Part shown: positions 16,666 through 24,289 of the stretch, piece after piece
How positions within the stretch are numbered: position 1 is the first letter of the stretch
Layout: each line of letters opens with the position of its first letter
Position numbers and translations under genes: made by a program
The notes under the pieces: generated by a model
The model's database searches: none
What the model saw: the letters and a program-made list of their open reading frames with translations, nothing else
What the model was told of the DNA's origin: nothing
Source of the DNA: Streptomyces sp. AC1-42W
Lineage (GTDB): Bacteria > Actinomycetota > Actinomycetes > Streptomycetales > Streptomycetaceae
Assembly: GCF_003248355.1 (NCBI RefSeq)
Contig: NZ_QKWY01000001.1
Coordinates: 888,001 to 952,000, forward strand
DNA length: 64,000 nt
Reading direction: 5' to 3'

Positions 16666-17259
16666 TCAGTGGCCGCCGCGCGGTTCGAAGCAGCCGGTCT
16701 CCATGAATCGGCCGTTGACCTTGACCTCGTAGTTGGTCGACTGGACGAACGCGGTCACACAGGCGTCGCGGCCGACGTAGAGGGCGACACTTGCGCCGGG
16801 GTTGCTGCCGGGGGCGTGGGGCTGTACCACGAGCATCCCCGGCCCCTGCCCGTCGCCCGGCTGCTCGTCGCGGTAGCCCAGTTCCAGGAGCTTTGCGCGT
16901 ACCTGCTCGGCGTCCCAGGTCTTGGCCTTCCAGAGCCGTTCGAGGACCGGTTCGATGCGGGCGGCCTCCGCGCGGGCGGCCTTCTCGGAGGCGGGGGCCA
17001 TCTTCTTGGGGAACTTGAACGCGTTGTTCTCCCCGTAGTGCGGGGCGCCGTCGGGCACCACGGGCGCCACGTCGCCCTGTGCGCCGCTGGGCGAGGGCGC
17101 GGGCTCGGAGGAGGGGGAGTCGGCGGCGGAGGCGCTCGGGCCGGAGTCGGCCACCGTGTCGCCGACGCGCTGCTCACCGCAGGCGGTCAGGGTCAGGGCG
17201 GCGCCCAGGACGAGACCGGCGGCGACATAACCGGGCCTGGCTATACGGGAGATACGCAT
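16666..17259 (-). CDS. Secreted lipoprotein
   Basis: A 197-residue lipoprotein. The signal peptide (MRISRIARPGYVAAGLVLGA) ends in a lipobox LTAC with Cys at about residue 26. A Ser/Pro/Ala linker (about 35-60) precedes a folded domain of about 130 residues with two Cys (DACVTAF and TGCFEP) likely joined by a disulphide. This resembles a widespread Streptomyces family of uncharacterised lipoproteins. Monocistronic, 107 bases after the sigma-factor gene, on the same strand. Confidence 0.8.
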   Translation of the reverse strand: MRISRIARPGYVAAGLVLGAALTLTACGEQRVGDTVADSGPSASAADSPSSEPAPSPSGAQGDVAPVVPDGAPHYGENNAFKFPKKMAPASEKAARAEAARIEPVLERLWKAKTWDAEQVRAKLLELGYRDEQPGDGQGPGMLVVQPHAPGSNPGASVALYVGRDACVTAFVQSTNYEVKVNGRFMETGCFEPRGGH

Positions 17260-17365
17260 GGGACGAGCCTGCCACGAGGCGGACGTGGCAGGCACCCGAT
17301 CAGGACGCCGCAGCCGAGGCCGCCGACGCCGGCGCCGCCTCCCCGCGCCGGGCGGCCCCGGACCA

Positions 17366-18289
17366 TCAGCGGTTCCGGGCGCGGAGCCGCTTCACCTCGT
17401 CGTTGATCGCCCAGGCGTCCGCCACCGGGCCCAGGTGGCCGAGCTTGTCGGGGTTGATGACCGTACGGATGGTCTGGATACGGCCGTCCGGCGCGTCCAG
17501 CGACAGCACGTGGAGCACGGCTCCGTCCCGTACGCGGAACAGCGCGCCCGGCAGGCCGTTCACCTCGCGCGGCTCGCACGTGATGCCCGCCCGGGCCATC
17601 AGCGGGTACACCGTGGCGAGCAGGCGGGCCACGTTGTCCGCGCCCGCGACGGCCCGCGCCAGTTGCGGGGCCCGGCCGCCGCCGTCCCCGACGAGCTGGA
17701 CGTCGGCCGACAGCAGCTCGCGCAGCCCGTCCACGTCCCCGTGCGACAACGCCTCGAAGAACCGGTCCGCCAGCTCGCGCTGCTCGGCGCGGTCCGCCTC
17801 GAACCGGGGCCGCCCCTCGTGCATGTGGCGGCGGGCCCGTACGAGCAACTGCCGGCACGCCGCCTCCGAACGGCCCACCGCCGCCGCGATCTCGGCGAAG
17901 CCGAACGCGAAGACCTCCCGCAGCACGAACACCGAACGCTCCAGCGGGCTCAGCCGTTCCAGGAGCAGCAGCGAGGCCATCGACACCGAGTCGGCCAGCT
18001 CGGCGGCGCGCGCCGGGTCCGCGTACGGGTCGTCCAGCAGAGGTTCGGGCAGCCACGGCCCCACGTACTCCTCCCGCCGCATCCGCGCGGAGCGCAGCAC
18101 GTCGATCGCGATCCGGGTCACCGTCGCGGACAGGAACGACTTGACCGACACGGGCCGGGTGGCCGTGGCGTCGTACCGCAGCCATGCCTCCTGCACCGCG
18201 TCCTCCGCCTCCGTGACGCTGCCCAGGATGCGGTAGGCGATCGAGAACAACAGCCCCCGCAACTCCTCGAACTCCTCGGCCTTGCCCAT
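17366..18289 (-). CDS. ECF sigma factor, SigJ-like with SnoaL-type C-terminal domain
   Basis: A 307-residue sigma factor. Region 2 is at the N-terminus (AYRILGSVTEAEDAVQEAWL), region 4 in the middle (LERSVFVLREVFAFGFAEIAAAVGRSEAACRQLL, in parts), and residues about 185-300 form an SnoaL/NTF2-like domain (FFEALSHGDVDGLRELLSAD). That tail stands in for an anti-sigma factor in the ECF41/SigJ group. The gene lies downstream of, and on the same strand as, the AhpD-like decarboxylase gene; ECF41 sigmas typically control just such a carboxymuconolactone decarboxylase or oxidoreductase neighbour. Confidence 0.9.
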   Translation of the reverse strand: MGKAEEFEELRGLLFSIAYRILGSVTEAEDAVQEAWLRYDATATRPVSVKSFLSATVTRIAIDVLRSARMRREEYVGPWLPEPLLDDPYADPARAAELADSVSMASLLLLERLSPLERSVFVLREVFAFGFAEIAAAVGRSEAACRQLLVRARRHMHEGRPRFEADRAEQRELADRFFEALSHGDVDGLRELLSADVQLVGDGGGRAPQLARAVAGADNVARLLATVYPLMARAGITCEPREVNGLPGALFRVRDGAVLHVLSLDAPDGRIQTIRTVINPDKLGHLGPVADAWAINDEVKRLRARNR

Positions 18290-18340
18290 GCCGGTCCCTC
18301 CCCGTGATTCGGTGCCGTCGGCCGCTTCCGGTCCGTCCGC

Positions 18341-18817
18341 TCAGTGCGCGTGGCTGCCGGGCTGATAGCCGCCCGCCGGCTGCCGCGTGATGATGTTCAG
18401 CCGGTTCACCGCGTTCATGAACGAGACCAGCATGACGAGCGCGGTCAGCTGCTCCTCGTCGTACAACTCGGCGGCCCGCGCCCACACCTCGTCGTCCACT
18501 CCGGTCGCCGCGTCGGCGGTCCGCGTCCCCTGCTCGGCGAGCGCGAGGGCGGCCCGTTCCTCCTCGGTGAACACGGTCGCCTCCCGCCACGCCGTGACGA
18601 GGTTCAGCCGCACCGCGCTCTCCCCGGCGGCGGCCGCCTCCTTGGTGTGCATGTCGATGCAGGCGGCGCAGCCGTTGATCTGGCTGACGCGGAGGGCGAC
18701 GAGCTCCTGCGTCGCGGCGGGGAGCGGCGACGCCTTCAGCTCCCGCCCGAACGCCATGAAGTACTTGAGCGCCTTGCCGGCGACGGGACTGGCGAAGTAG
18801 TCGAGCCGAGCGTTCAC
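18341..18817 (-). CDS. Carboxymuconolactone decarboxylase / AhpD-like protein
   Basis: A 158-residue CMD-family protein with the redox motif CAACIDMHTKEA (CxxC plus His) and flanking helices ELVALRVSQINGC and LTALVMLVSFMNAVNRLNI. Such proteins act as alkylhydroperoxidase-like thiol enzymes. The GTG at 18817 has GAGGAG 6 bases upstream. It sits just ahead of the ECF41-type sigma gene, the standard genomic pairing, so it is the probable target or co-product of that sigma factor. Confidence 0.88.
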   Translation of the reverse strand: MNARLDYFASPVAGKALKYFMAFGRELKASPLPAATQELVALRVSQINGCAACIDMHTKEAAAAGESAVRLNLVTAWREATVFTEEERAALALAEQGTRTADAATGVDDEVWARAAELYDEEQLTALVMLVSFMNAVNRLNIITRQPAGGYQPGSHAH

Positions 18818-19003
18818 GGGGTGCTCCTCGGGGTGCGTAGGACTCGTACACCCCCGAGACGAGACAGCGGCCGGAGCTGTGACATGGCCGCCACGGCGGC
18901 TCGATGCCTCCCCCACGGGGGCAGAACCTGTCCCGGAGAAGGGCCCGTACACTCTTCCGCGCGAGGAAGCCGGGGGCGGCGCGAGTGTGTGGGGTGGGTA
19001 CGG

Positions 19004-19813
19004 GTGGACAAGCGGGACGATTCGGCGTCGCTTCTCGAACGCGCACGGTCGGACCTGGCGGGCATGGGACGAGGGGACGCCGATGCGGCGGACCGGATGC
19101 GTGCGCTGGTCCCCGATGTGCAGCGTCGGGCGGACGCCGGAGACGTGGAGTTCCAGGAGCTGTTGGGCGGCCTCGCCCTGGAGTACATCAAGGACTATCC
19201 GGCCGCGTACCACTACCTGAGCAGCGCGGCTGAGGCCGGTCATCCCGGTGCGCAGCGAGGGCTCGGCTACATGCTCGTCGAGGGCTTGGGGGTGCCGAAG
19301 GACGAGGCGCGGGCGATACGTCTCTTCGAGGCGGCGGCCGCACGCGGGGACCGCGCGGCCAAGTTCAACCTGGCCGGGTTCCTTTTGCGGGAAGCGGGTG
19401 CGCCGGAGTCCAGGGCGAGGGCCGTGCGCCTGCTGGAGGAAGCCTCCGCCGCCGGCCTGGGCGTCGCCTCCCTGCGACTCGGGGAGACCATGTTCTCCGA
19501 GGGCGACTTCGTCGCGTCGCGGCGCCTTCTGGGCCGGGCCGTCGCCCAGGGTTCCTACGACGCGCTGCTGAACCTGGGGATCATGTGCCGCGACGGGCTG
19601 GGGGGCGGAACGGACCGGGAGCGGGCGCTGTCCTGCTTCCTGAAGCTACTGGACGTGAACAACGGCGACGGCATCCATGAGTCCCATGACGTCGTGGCGC
19701 TGATGTCCGACCGCCAGATCAGAGCAGCCGCGCTGCGGGCGGGACGGGTGGCGGAAGGCGAGGGGATGATCGCCGGAAGGCGAAGGCGAAACGCTCGTCG
19801 CCCCGATGCCTGA
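19004..19813 (+). CDS. Sel1-repeat protein
   Basis: A 269-residue alpha-solenoid with tandem Sel1-like repeats of about 36 residues: HPGAQRGLGYMLVEGLGVPK, DRAAKFNLAGFLLREAG, LGVASLRLGETMFSEGD, SYDALLNLGIMCRDGLGGG. These repeats mediate protein-protein contacts. No catalytic domain or signal peptide is visible, so it is a cytoplasmic scaffold of unknown partner. GTG at 19004 chosen from a GGTGGG purine stretch upstream. It is divergent from the decarboxylase gene. Confidence 0.75.
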   Translation: MDKRDDSASLLERARSDLAGMGRGDADAADRMRALVPDVQRRADAGDVEFQELLGGLALEYIKDYPAAYHYLSSAAEAGHPGAQRGLGYMLVEGLGVPKDEARAIRLFEAAAARGDRAAKFNLAGFLLREAGAPESRARAVRLLEEASAAGLGVASLRLGETMFSEGDFVASRRLLGRAVAQGSYDALLNLGIMCRDGLGGGTDRERALSCFLKLLDVNNGDGIHESHDVVALMSDRQIRAAALRAGRVAEGEGMIAGRRRRNARRPDA

Positions 19814-19913
19814 GCAGCCCATGGGTGTGCGCCGTGCGGATGGAGGGGGACACCGTGACGCGACACCTTCCACCTTGTCGTCCCAGCCGCACGCCCGGGC
19901 TCGTCCGCTTCGC

Positions 19914-22900
19914 CTACCTCGGTGGCAGGGGTGGCCTTCGGCGGTCGGGGGCCGTGTTGTAGGTGGGTGGGGTGGCCGGGGGGTGGGCGGCCAGGAGGTC
20001 GAGGGCGATGCGGACCGCGTCGTCCAGGACCGCGTAGCGGCCCTCCGCCCAGTCCAGCGGGGTGCGCAGCGCTTCCAGGTCGGGGGAGACGCCGTTGTTC
20101 TCGACGGACCAGCCGTACGTGTCGAACCAGGCCGCGTTCATCGGCACCGTGATCACCGTGCCGTCGCCCAGCCGGTGGCGGCCGGTCATGCCGACGACGC
20201 CGCCCCAGGTGCGCTGGCCGACGACCGGGCCCAGTTTCAGGAGGCGGAACGCGGCGGTGATCATGTCGCCGTCGGAGGAGGTCGCCTCGTCGGCCAGGGC
20301 GACCACCGGGCCCCTCGGGGCGTTGGAGGCGTAGGAGACGGGCTGCGCGTTGCGGGTGAGGTCCCAGCCCAGGATCGTCCGGGTGAGCTTCTCCACGACC
20401 AGCTCGCTGATGTGGCCGCCGGCGTTGCCGCGCACGTCCACGATCAGCGCGGGGCGCGAGACCTCCATGCGCAGGTCGCGGTTGAACTGCGCCCAGCCGG
20501 AGCCGCCCATGTCCGGGATGTGGAGGTAGCCGCACCGCCCCCCGCTCAGCTCCCGGACCACCTCGCGCCGCTTGGCGACCCAGTCCTGATAGCGCAGGGG
20601 GCGTTCGTCGATGAGCGGCACGACCGCGATGCGCCGGGGCCGGCCGCCGCCCTCCGCCGGGCGGAACGTCAGCTCGACCGTCGTACCGCCCGCCGCCGCC
20701 AGCAGCGCGTACGGCCCGGCGACCGGATCGACCGGGCGGCCGTCCACATGCGTCAGCACCGCCCCCTCGCGGATGCCCGTACCGGCCAGCGGGGAACGCG
20801 CCTTGGAGTCCGACGAGTCGCCCGGCAGGATGCGCAGCAGGGTCCAGTCCCCGTCCCGGCACGCGAAGTTGGCGCCGAGCAGTCCGATCGCCCGCTGGTA
20901 GTGCGGCGGCCCCTCGTTGCGGCGCGCGGGCGACACGTACGCGTGCGAGGTCCCCAGCTCGCCCAGCACCTCGCGCAGCAGGTCCGCGAACTCGTCGGGT
21001 GTGGCGACGCGTTCGACCAGCGGGCGGTACTGGTCGAGCACCGCCGGCCAGTCGATCCCGCACATGTCCGGCTCCCAGAAGTACGAGCGGATGATGCGGC
21101 CCGCCTCGTCGTACGCCCCGCGCCACTCCGCCGCCGGGTCCACCTCGTGCAGGATGCGCCGCAGATCCAGGTAGACCGTGGAGTCGTTGTCGCCCGGCTC
21201 CGCCGCGGGGACGGCGCGCAGCTCGCCGTCGTCCATCACGACCAGCCGCGAGGCGTCGCCGCTGACCGCGAACCAGTCGAGGTGGCCGACGAGTTCGGTT
21301 CTCCGCGCCTTGGCGATGTTGAAGTGCTCCAGGGTCGGCCGGCCCGACATGTCCGCCGGGTTGGCGAAGGTCTCGCCGAGCGCCCCGGAGATCGGCCAGC
21401 GCAGCCACACCAGGCCGCCGCCGCTGACCGGGGCCAGCGCGGAGTACTTGGACGCCGAGACGGGGAACGGCGTGACCCGGCTCTGCAGCCCCTCGAACTC
21501 GACGGTGACCGTGGACCCCTCCGTCATCCCCGCCTCCGCCGTGTCCACCGGGTCCAGGCCGCCCGCCGCGGGCCGCCCGTCCGGCAGCAGGGCGAACGGG
21601 GACGGGGTCGCCGAGGACAGCGGCACCAGGTAGGGGCGGCAGCCGAGCGGGAACGACAGGTCGCCCGTGTGCACGTCGTAGACCGGGTCGAAGCCGCGCC
21701 AGGACAGGAACGCCAGATAGCGGCCGTCGCCGGTGAAGACCGGGTTCTCGTCCTCGAAGCGGCCGTTGGTGACGTCCACGACGGTCGGCTCGCCCGGCCC
21801 CGAGATCCGGGCCAGCTTGATCTTGCGCAGGGAGCGGCCGATCCCCGGATGCGACCAGGTCAGCCAGTCGCCGTCCGGGGAGAACGCCAGGTCGCGGACG
21901 GGGCCGTTGACGGACCGGATGAGTTCGACGGGCTCGCCGGGGGGCGGCTCCTCGCCGGTGACCCCTTCGCCGGCCGCCCCCTCGCCTGCGGCCCCCTCGG
22001 CTACAGCCCCTTCGCCCGTCTCCAGCAGCAGCAGCCGGCCGTCGTGCGAGGCGATGGCCAGCCGTTCGCCCTCCGGGTCCGCGACCAGCTCCAGCACCCG
22101 GCCGATCCGGCCCGACGCGAGGCGCCGCGTCGGGCGTTCGCCGCTGGCGCGCGGCAGCGGGGCGATCTCGATCGCGTCCTCGCCCTCCGCGTCGGTCACG
22201 TACGCCACCTGGTTCCCGCTGCCCAGCATCTCCGGCAGCCGCACCCGTACCCCCGGTGTGTCGGCGATGGTGCGGGCGGGCCCGTCGCGGTGCGTGAGCC
22301 AGTACAGGCTGCCGCGTACCGACACGGCACTCGCCCGCCCCGTCTCGTCCACGGACAGCGCGTCCACATTGCTCGACGCCGGCACCTGGTACGTACGCCG
22401 TCCCGCGCGCGGGCCGCCGAGGCGGACCGCCAGCCTGCGGGGGACGGCGTCCGGCGTCTCCAGGTCGTCCACCAGCCACAGCTCGCCCGCGCACTGGTAG
22501 ACGATCCGGCGCCCGTCGCTGGAGGCGTGCCGGGCGTAGAACGCGTCGTGGTCGGTGTGCCGGCGCAGGTCGGTGCCGTCCGGGCGGCAGGAGTAGAGGT
22601 TGCCGACGCCCTCGTGGTCGGAGAGGAACGCGATCCGGCCGCCGACGAACATCGGGGTGTCGAGGTGCCCGCCGATGTCCGGGAGCAGCCGCTCGCCGTG
22701 CAGCCACAGCCGGCCCGTGGCCCCGCCCCGGTAGCGCTTCCAGGCGGCCGGTTCGTGCGGCGGGGTGCCGGTGAGCAGCAGGGTGCGGCGCTCGCCGTCG
22801 ATGTCGGCGACCGCGATGTCGGAGACCGGGCCCCAGGGCAGCTTGCCGCCCGGACCGCCGTCCGTGGGGACGCTGTAGGCCCAGGAGAAGTACGAGAACG

Positions 22901-23258
22901 GCTGGTTGTGCGAGGAGACGGCGAGGATCTGTGCCGCGTCGCCGGGGTCGGGCGTCCAGCCGCAGACCCGGGTGTCGGTGGACCCCCAGTACGTGAGCCG
23001 GCGGGACGGGCCGCCGTCGACCGGGGCGAGGTGGATCTCCGGGTCGAGGCTGCGCCAGGACGTGTACGCGATCCGGGTGCCGTCGGGGGAGAAGCGCGGA
23101 TGGCCGACTCTGGTGCGGTCCACGGTCACCCGCCAGGCCCGGCCGGGGCGCTCGCCCTCCGCGGCGAGCGGGGCGACCCAGAGATCGTCCTCCGCCGCGA
23201 AGCAGAGCAGGTCCTCGTGGAGGTGCGGGAAGCGGAGATACGAGACGTCGTCACTCAC
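19914..23258 (-). CDS. Tricorn-type S41 protease
   Basis: A 1,114-residue tricorn core protease homologue that degrades peptides in the cytoplasm. Residues about 1-650 form the two beta-propellers (repeats such as GHPRFSPDGTRIAYTSW, LAFSPDGDWLTWSH, YLAFLSWRGFDPVYDV). About 650-760 is the C1 helical part, about 790-870 a PDZ domain (TGIREGAVLTHVDGRPV), and the S41 catalytic core follows (VDVRGNAGGHISELV; nucleophile Ser in DEATSSDGD). The length fits tricorn (about 1,050-1,170). There is an Ala/Glu/Gly-rich insertion (repeats of EGAAGEG) around residues 410-435. Divergent from a TetR gene, with two operator-like palindromes between. Confidence 0.92.
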   Translation of the reverse strand: MSDDVSYLRFPHLHEDLLCFAAEDDLWVAPLAAEGERPGRAWRVTVDRTRVGHPRFSPDGTRIAYTSWRSLDPEIHLAPVDGGPSRRLTYWGSTDTRVCGWTPDPGDAAQILAVSSHNQPFSYFSWAYSVPTDGGPGGKLPWGPVSDIAVADIDGERRTLLLTGTPPHEPAAWKRYRGGATGRLWLHGERLLPDIGGHLDTPMFVGGRIAFLSDHEGVGNLYSCRPDGTDLRRHTDHDAFYARHASSDGRRIVYQCAGELWLVDDLETPDAVPRRLAVRLGGPRAGRRTYQVPASSNVDALSVDETGRASAVSVRGSLYWLTHRDGPARTIADTPGVRVRLPEMLGSGNQVAYVTDAEGEDAIEIAPLPRASGERPTRRLASGRIGRVLELVADPEGERLAIASHDGRLLLLETGEGAVAEGAAGEGAAGEGVTGEEPPPGEPVELIRSVNGPVRDLAFSPDGDWLTWSHPGIGRSLRKIKLARISGPGEPTVVDVTNGRFEDENPVFTGDGRYLAFLSWRGFDPVYDVHTGDLSFPLGCRPYLVPLSSATPSPFALLPDGRPAAGGLDPVDTAEAGMTEGSTVTVEFEGLQSRVTPFPVSASKYSALAPVSGGGLVWLRWPISGALGETFANPADMSGRPTLEHFNIAKARRTELVGHLDWFAVSGDASRLVVMDDGELRAVPAAEPGDNDSTVYLDLRRILHEVDPAAEWRGAYDEAGRIIRSYFWEPDMCGIDWPAVLDQYRPLVERVATPDEFADLLREVLGELGTSHAYVSPARRNEGPPHYQRAIGLLGANFACRDGDWTLLRILPGDSSDSKARSPLAGTGIREGAVLTHVDGRPVDPVAGPYALLAAAGGTTVELTFRPAEGGGRPRRIAVVPLIDERPLRYQDWVAKRREVVRELSGGRCGYLHIPDMGGSGWAQFNRDLRMEVSRPALIVDVRGNAGGHISELVVEKLTRTILGWDLTRNAQPVSYASNAPRGPVVALADEATSSDGDMITAAFRLLKLGPVVGQRTWGGVVGMTGRHRLGDGTVITVPMNAAWFDTYGWSVENNGVSPDLEALRTPLDWAEGRYAVLDDAVRIALDLLAAHPPATPPTYNTAPDRRRPPLPPR

Positions 23259-23328
23259 CCCCCAATGCTTTCCGCGCCCGGAGGGCCCGGCAACTCAGGG
23301 AGACACCCTTTTTGTGGTGCGGGCCACA

Positions 23329-23391
23329 AGCGAAACTGTTCCGTTTCGCTAGGTGGCCGGGTTACCGTTCTACGGTACGAAACGGTTTCGT
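23329..23391. promoter_or_regulatory. Two palindromic operator candidates upstream of tetR
   Basis: AGCGAAAC-N6-GTTTCGCT (23329-23350) and ACGAAAC-G-GTTTCGT (23377-23391) share the CGAAAC/GTTTCG half-site. The second lies 30 bases before the TetR start (23421). The spacing and symmetry suit a TetR-family dimer; autoregulation and control of the downstream MMPL exporter are the obvious guess. Confidence 0.6.
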
Positions 23392-23420
23392 TCGGTTGTG
23401 CATCGGACAGGAGGTCGACC

Positions 23421-23996
23421 ATGGCACGCACACGGCTCACGCCCGAGCGTGAGAGCGAGCTGTACGCCGTCGTGCTCGACCTGCTCCGCGAGGTCGGCTA
23501 CGACGCCCTCACGATGGACGCCGTGGCCGCGCGTGCGCATTCCAGCAAGGCCACCCTCTACCGCCAGTGGGGGAACAAGCCGGCGCTCGTCGTCACGGCC
23601 CTGCGGCACAACAAACCCGGCACCCTCGGGGATGTGGACACCGGCTCGCTCCGCGGTGACCTGCACACCGTCCTCAGCCGCGGTGACGACTGCCAGATGG
23701 AGAAGGACGCCGCGCTGATGCGGGGTCTGAGCCATGCCGTTCACACCAATCCCGATCTCCTCCAGGCCCTGCGCGAACTGCTGATCGAGCCGGAGATGAC
23801 CGGCCTCGACACCCTGTTGCGCCGGGCCGTGGACCGGGGAGAGGTGAGCGCGGACAATCCGGCGCTCAGATACGTACCGCACATGCTGGTGGGCGCCGTC
23901 GCCACCCGGCAGATGGTCGAGGACCGCCCCGTCGACCAGGCATTCCTTCTCGACTACGTCGACTCCGTGATCCTCCCCGCTCTCGGAGCGGGCTGA
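23421..23996 (+). CDS. TetR family regulator
   Basis: A 191-residue regulator with an N-terminal TetR helix-turn-helix (VVLDLLREVGYDALTMDAVA then ARAHSSKATLYRQWGNK) and a ligand-binding C-terminal domain of the TetR_C_16-like type. AGGAGG precedes the ATG at 23421. It lies 293 bases ahead of an MMPL transporter gene on the same strand and is the likely local repressor of that exporter and of itself. Confidence 0.9.
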   Translation: MARTRLTPERESELYAVVLDLLREVGYDALTMDAVAARAHSSKATLYRQWGNKPALVVTALRHNKPGTLGDVDTGSLRGDLHTVLSRGDDCQMEKDAALMRGLSHAVHTNPDLLQALRELLIEPEMTGLDTLLRRAVDRGEVSADNPALRYVPHMLVGAVATRQMVEDRPVDQAFLLDYVDSVILPALGAG

Positions 23997-24043
23997 GGAT
24001 CACGGCCGGGGTCGCGGCGCCTGGCACGCACATCTGCGGCGTT

Positions 24044-24084
24044 GCCGAAACGTCCTGGTAGCTCCGCTACAAGGACGCTTCGGC
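24044..24084. terminator. Hairpin between tetR and the MMPL gene
   Basis: GCCGAA-A-CGTCCTGGTAG, loop CTCCG, CTACAAGGACG-C-TTCGGC: an almost continuous 18-bp stem 48 bases after the tetR stop. It may terminate or attenuate tetR transcription, so the transporter may have its own promoter in the remaining 200 bases (24085-24289), where I see no other structure. Confidence 0.5.
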
Positions 24085-24289
24085 GCCTTGCAGCTGTACG
24101 CACCAGACACCGCTCCCTGATCCGGCCGGGATCCCCAGCCCGCTCCGGAGCCCGACCCCCCCACCCCAGGTCCCCGCGCTCCACCCCGTACGGCCCTCTC
24201 CCCAAGTCCCACCTGACACGCCGCTCTCGTCGTCGGGCTGGTTCCACACGCCCATTTCCACACAACGACCTGACCGGGAGTACGCCCTC

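Noticed and set aside
19806..23996. A 1,396-codon open frame on the plus strand
   Set aside because: It runs antisense through the tricorn protease gene and its sequence is Arg/Asp/Val-rich shadow coding; only its last 191 codons (the TetR gene) are real.
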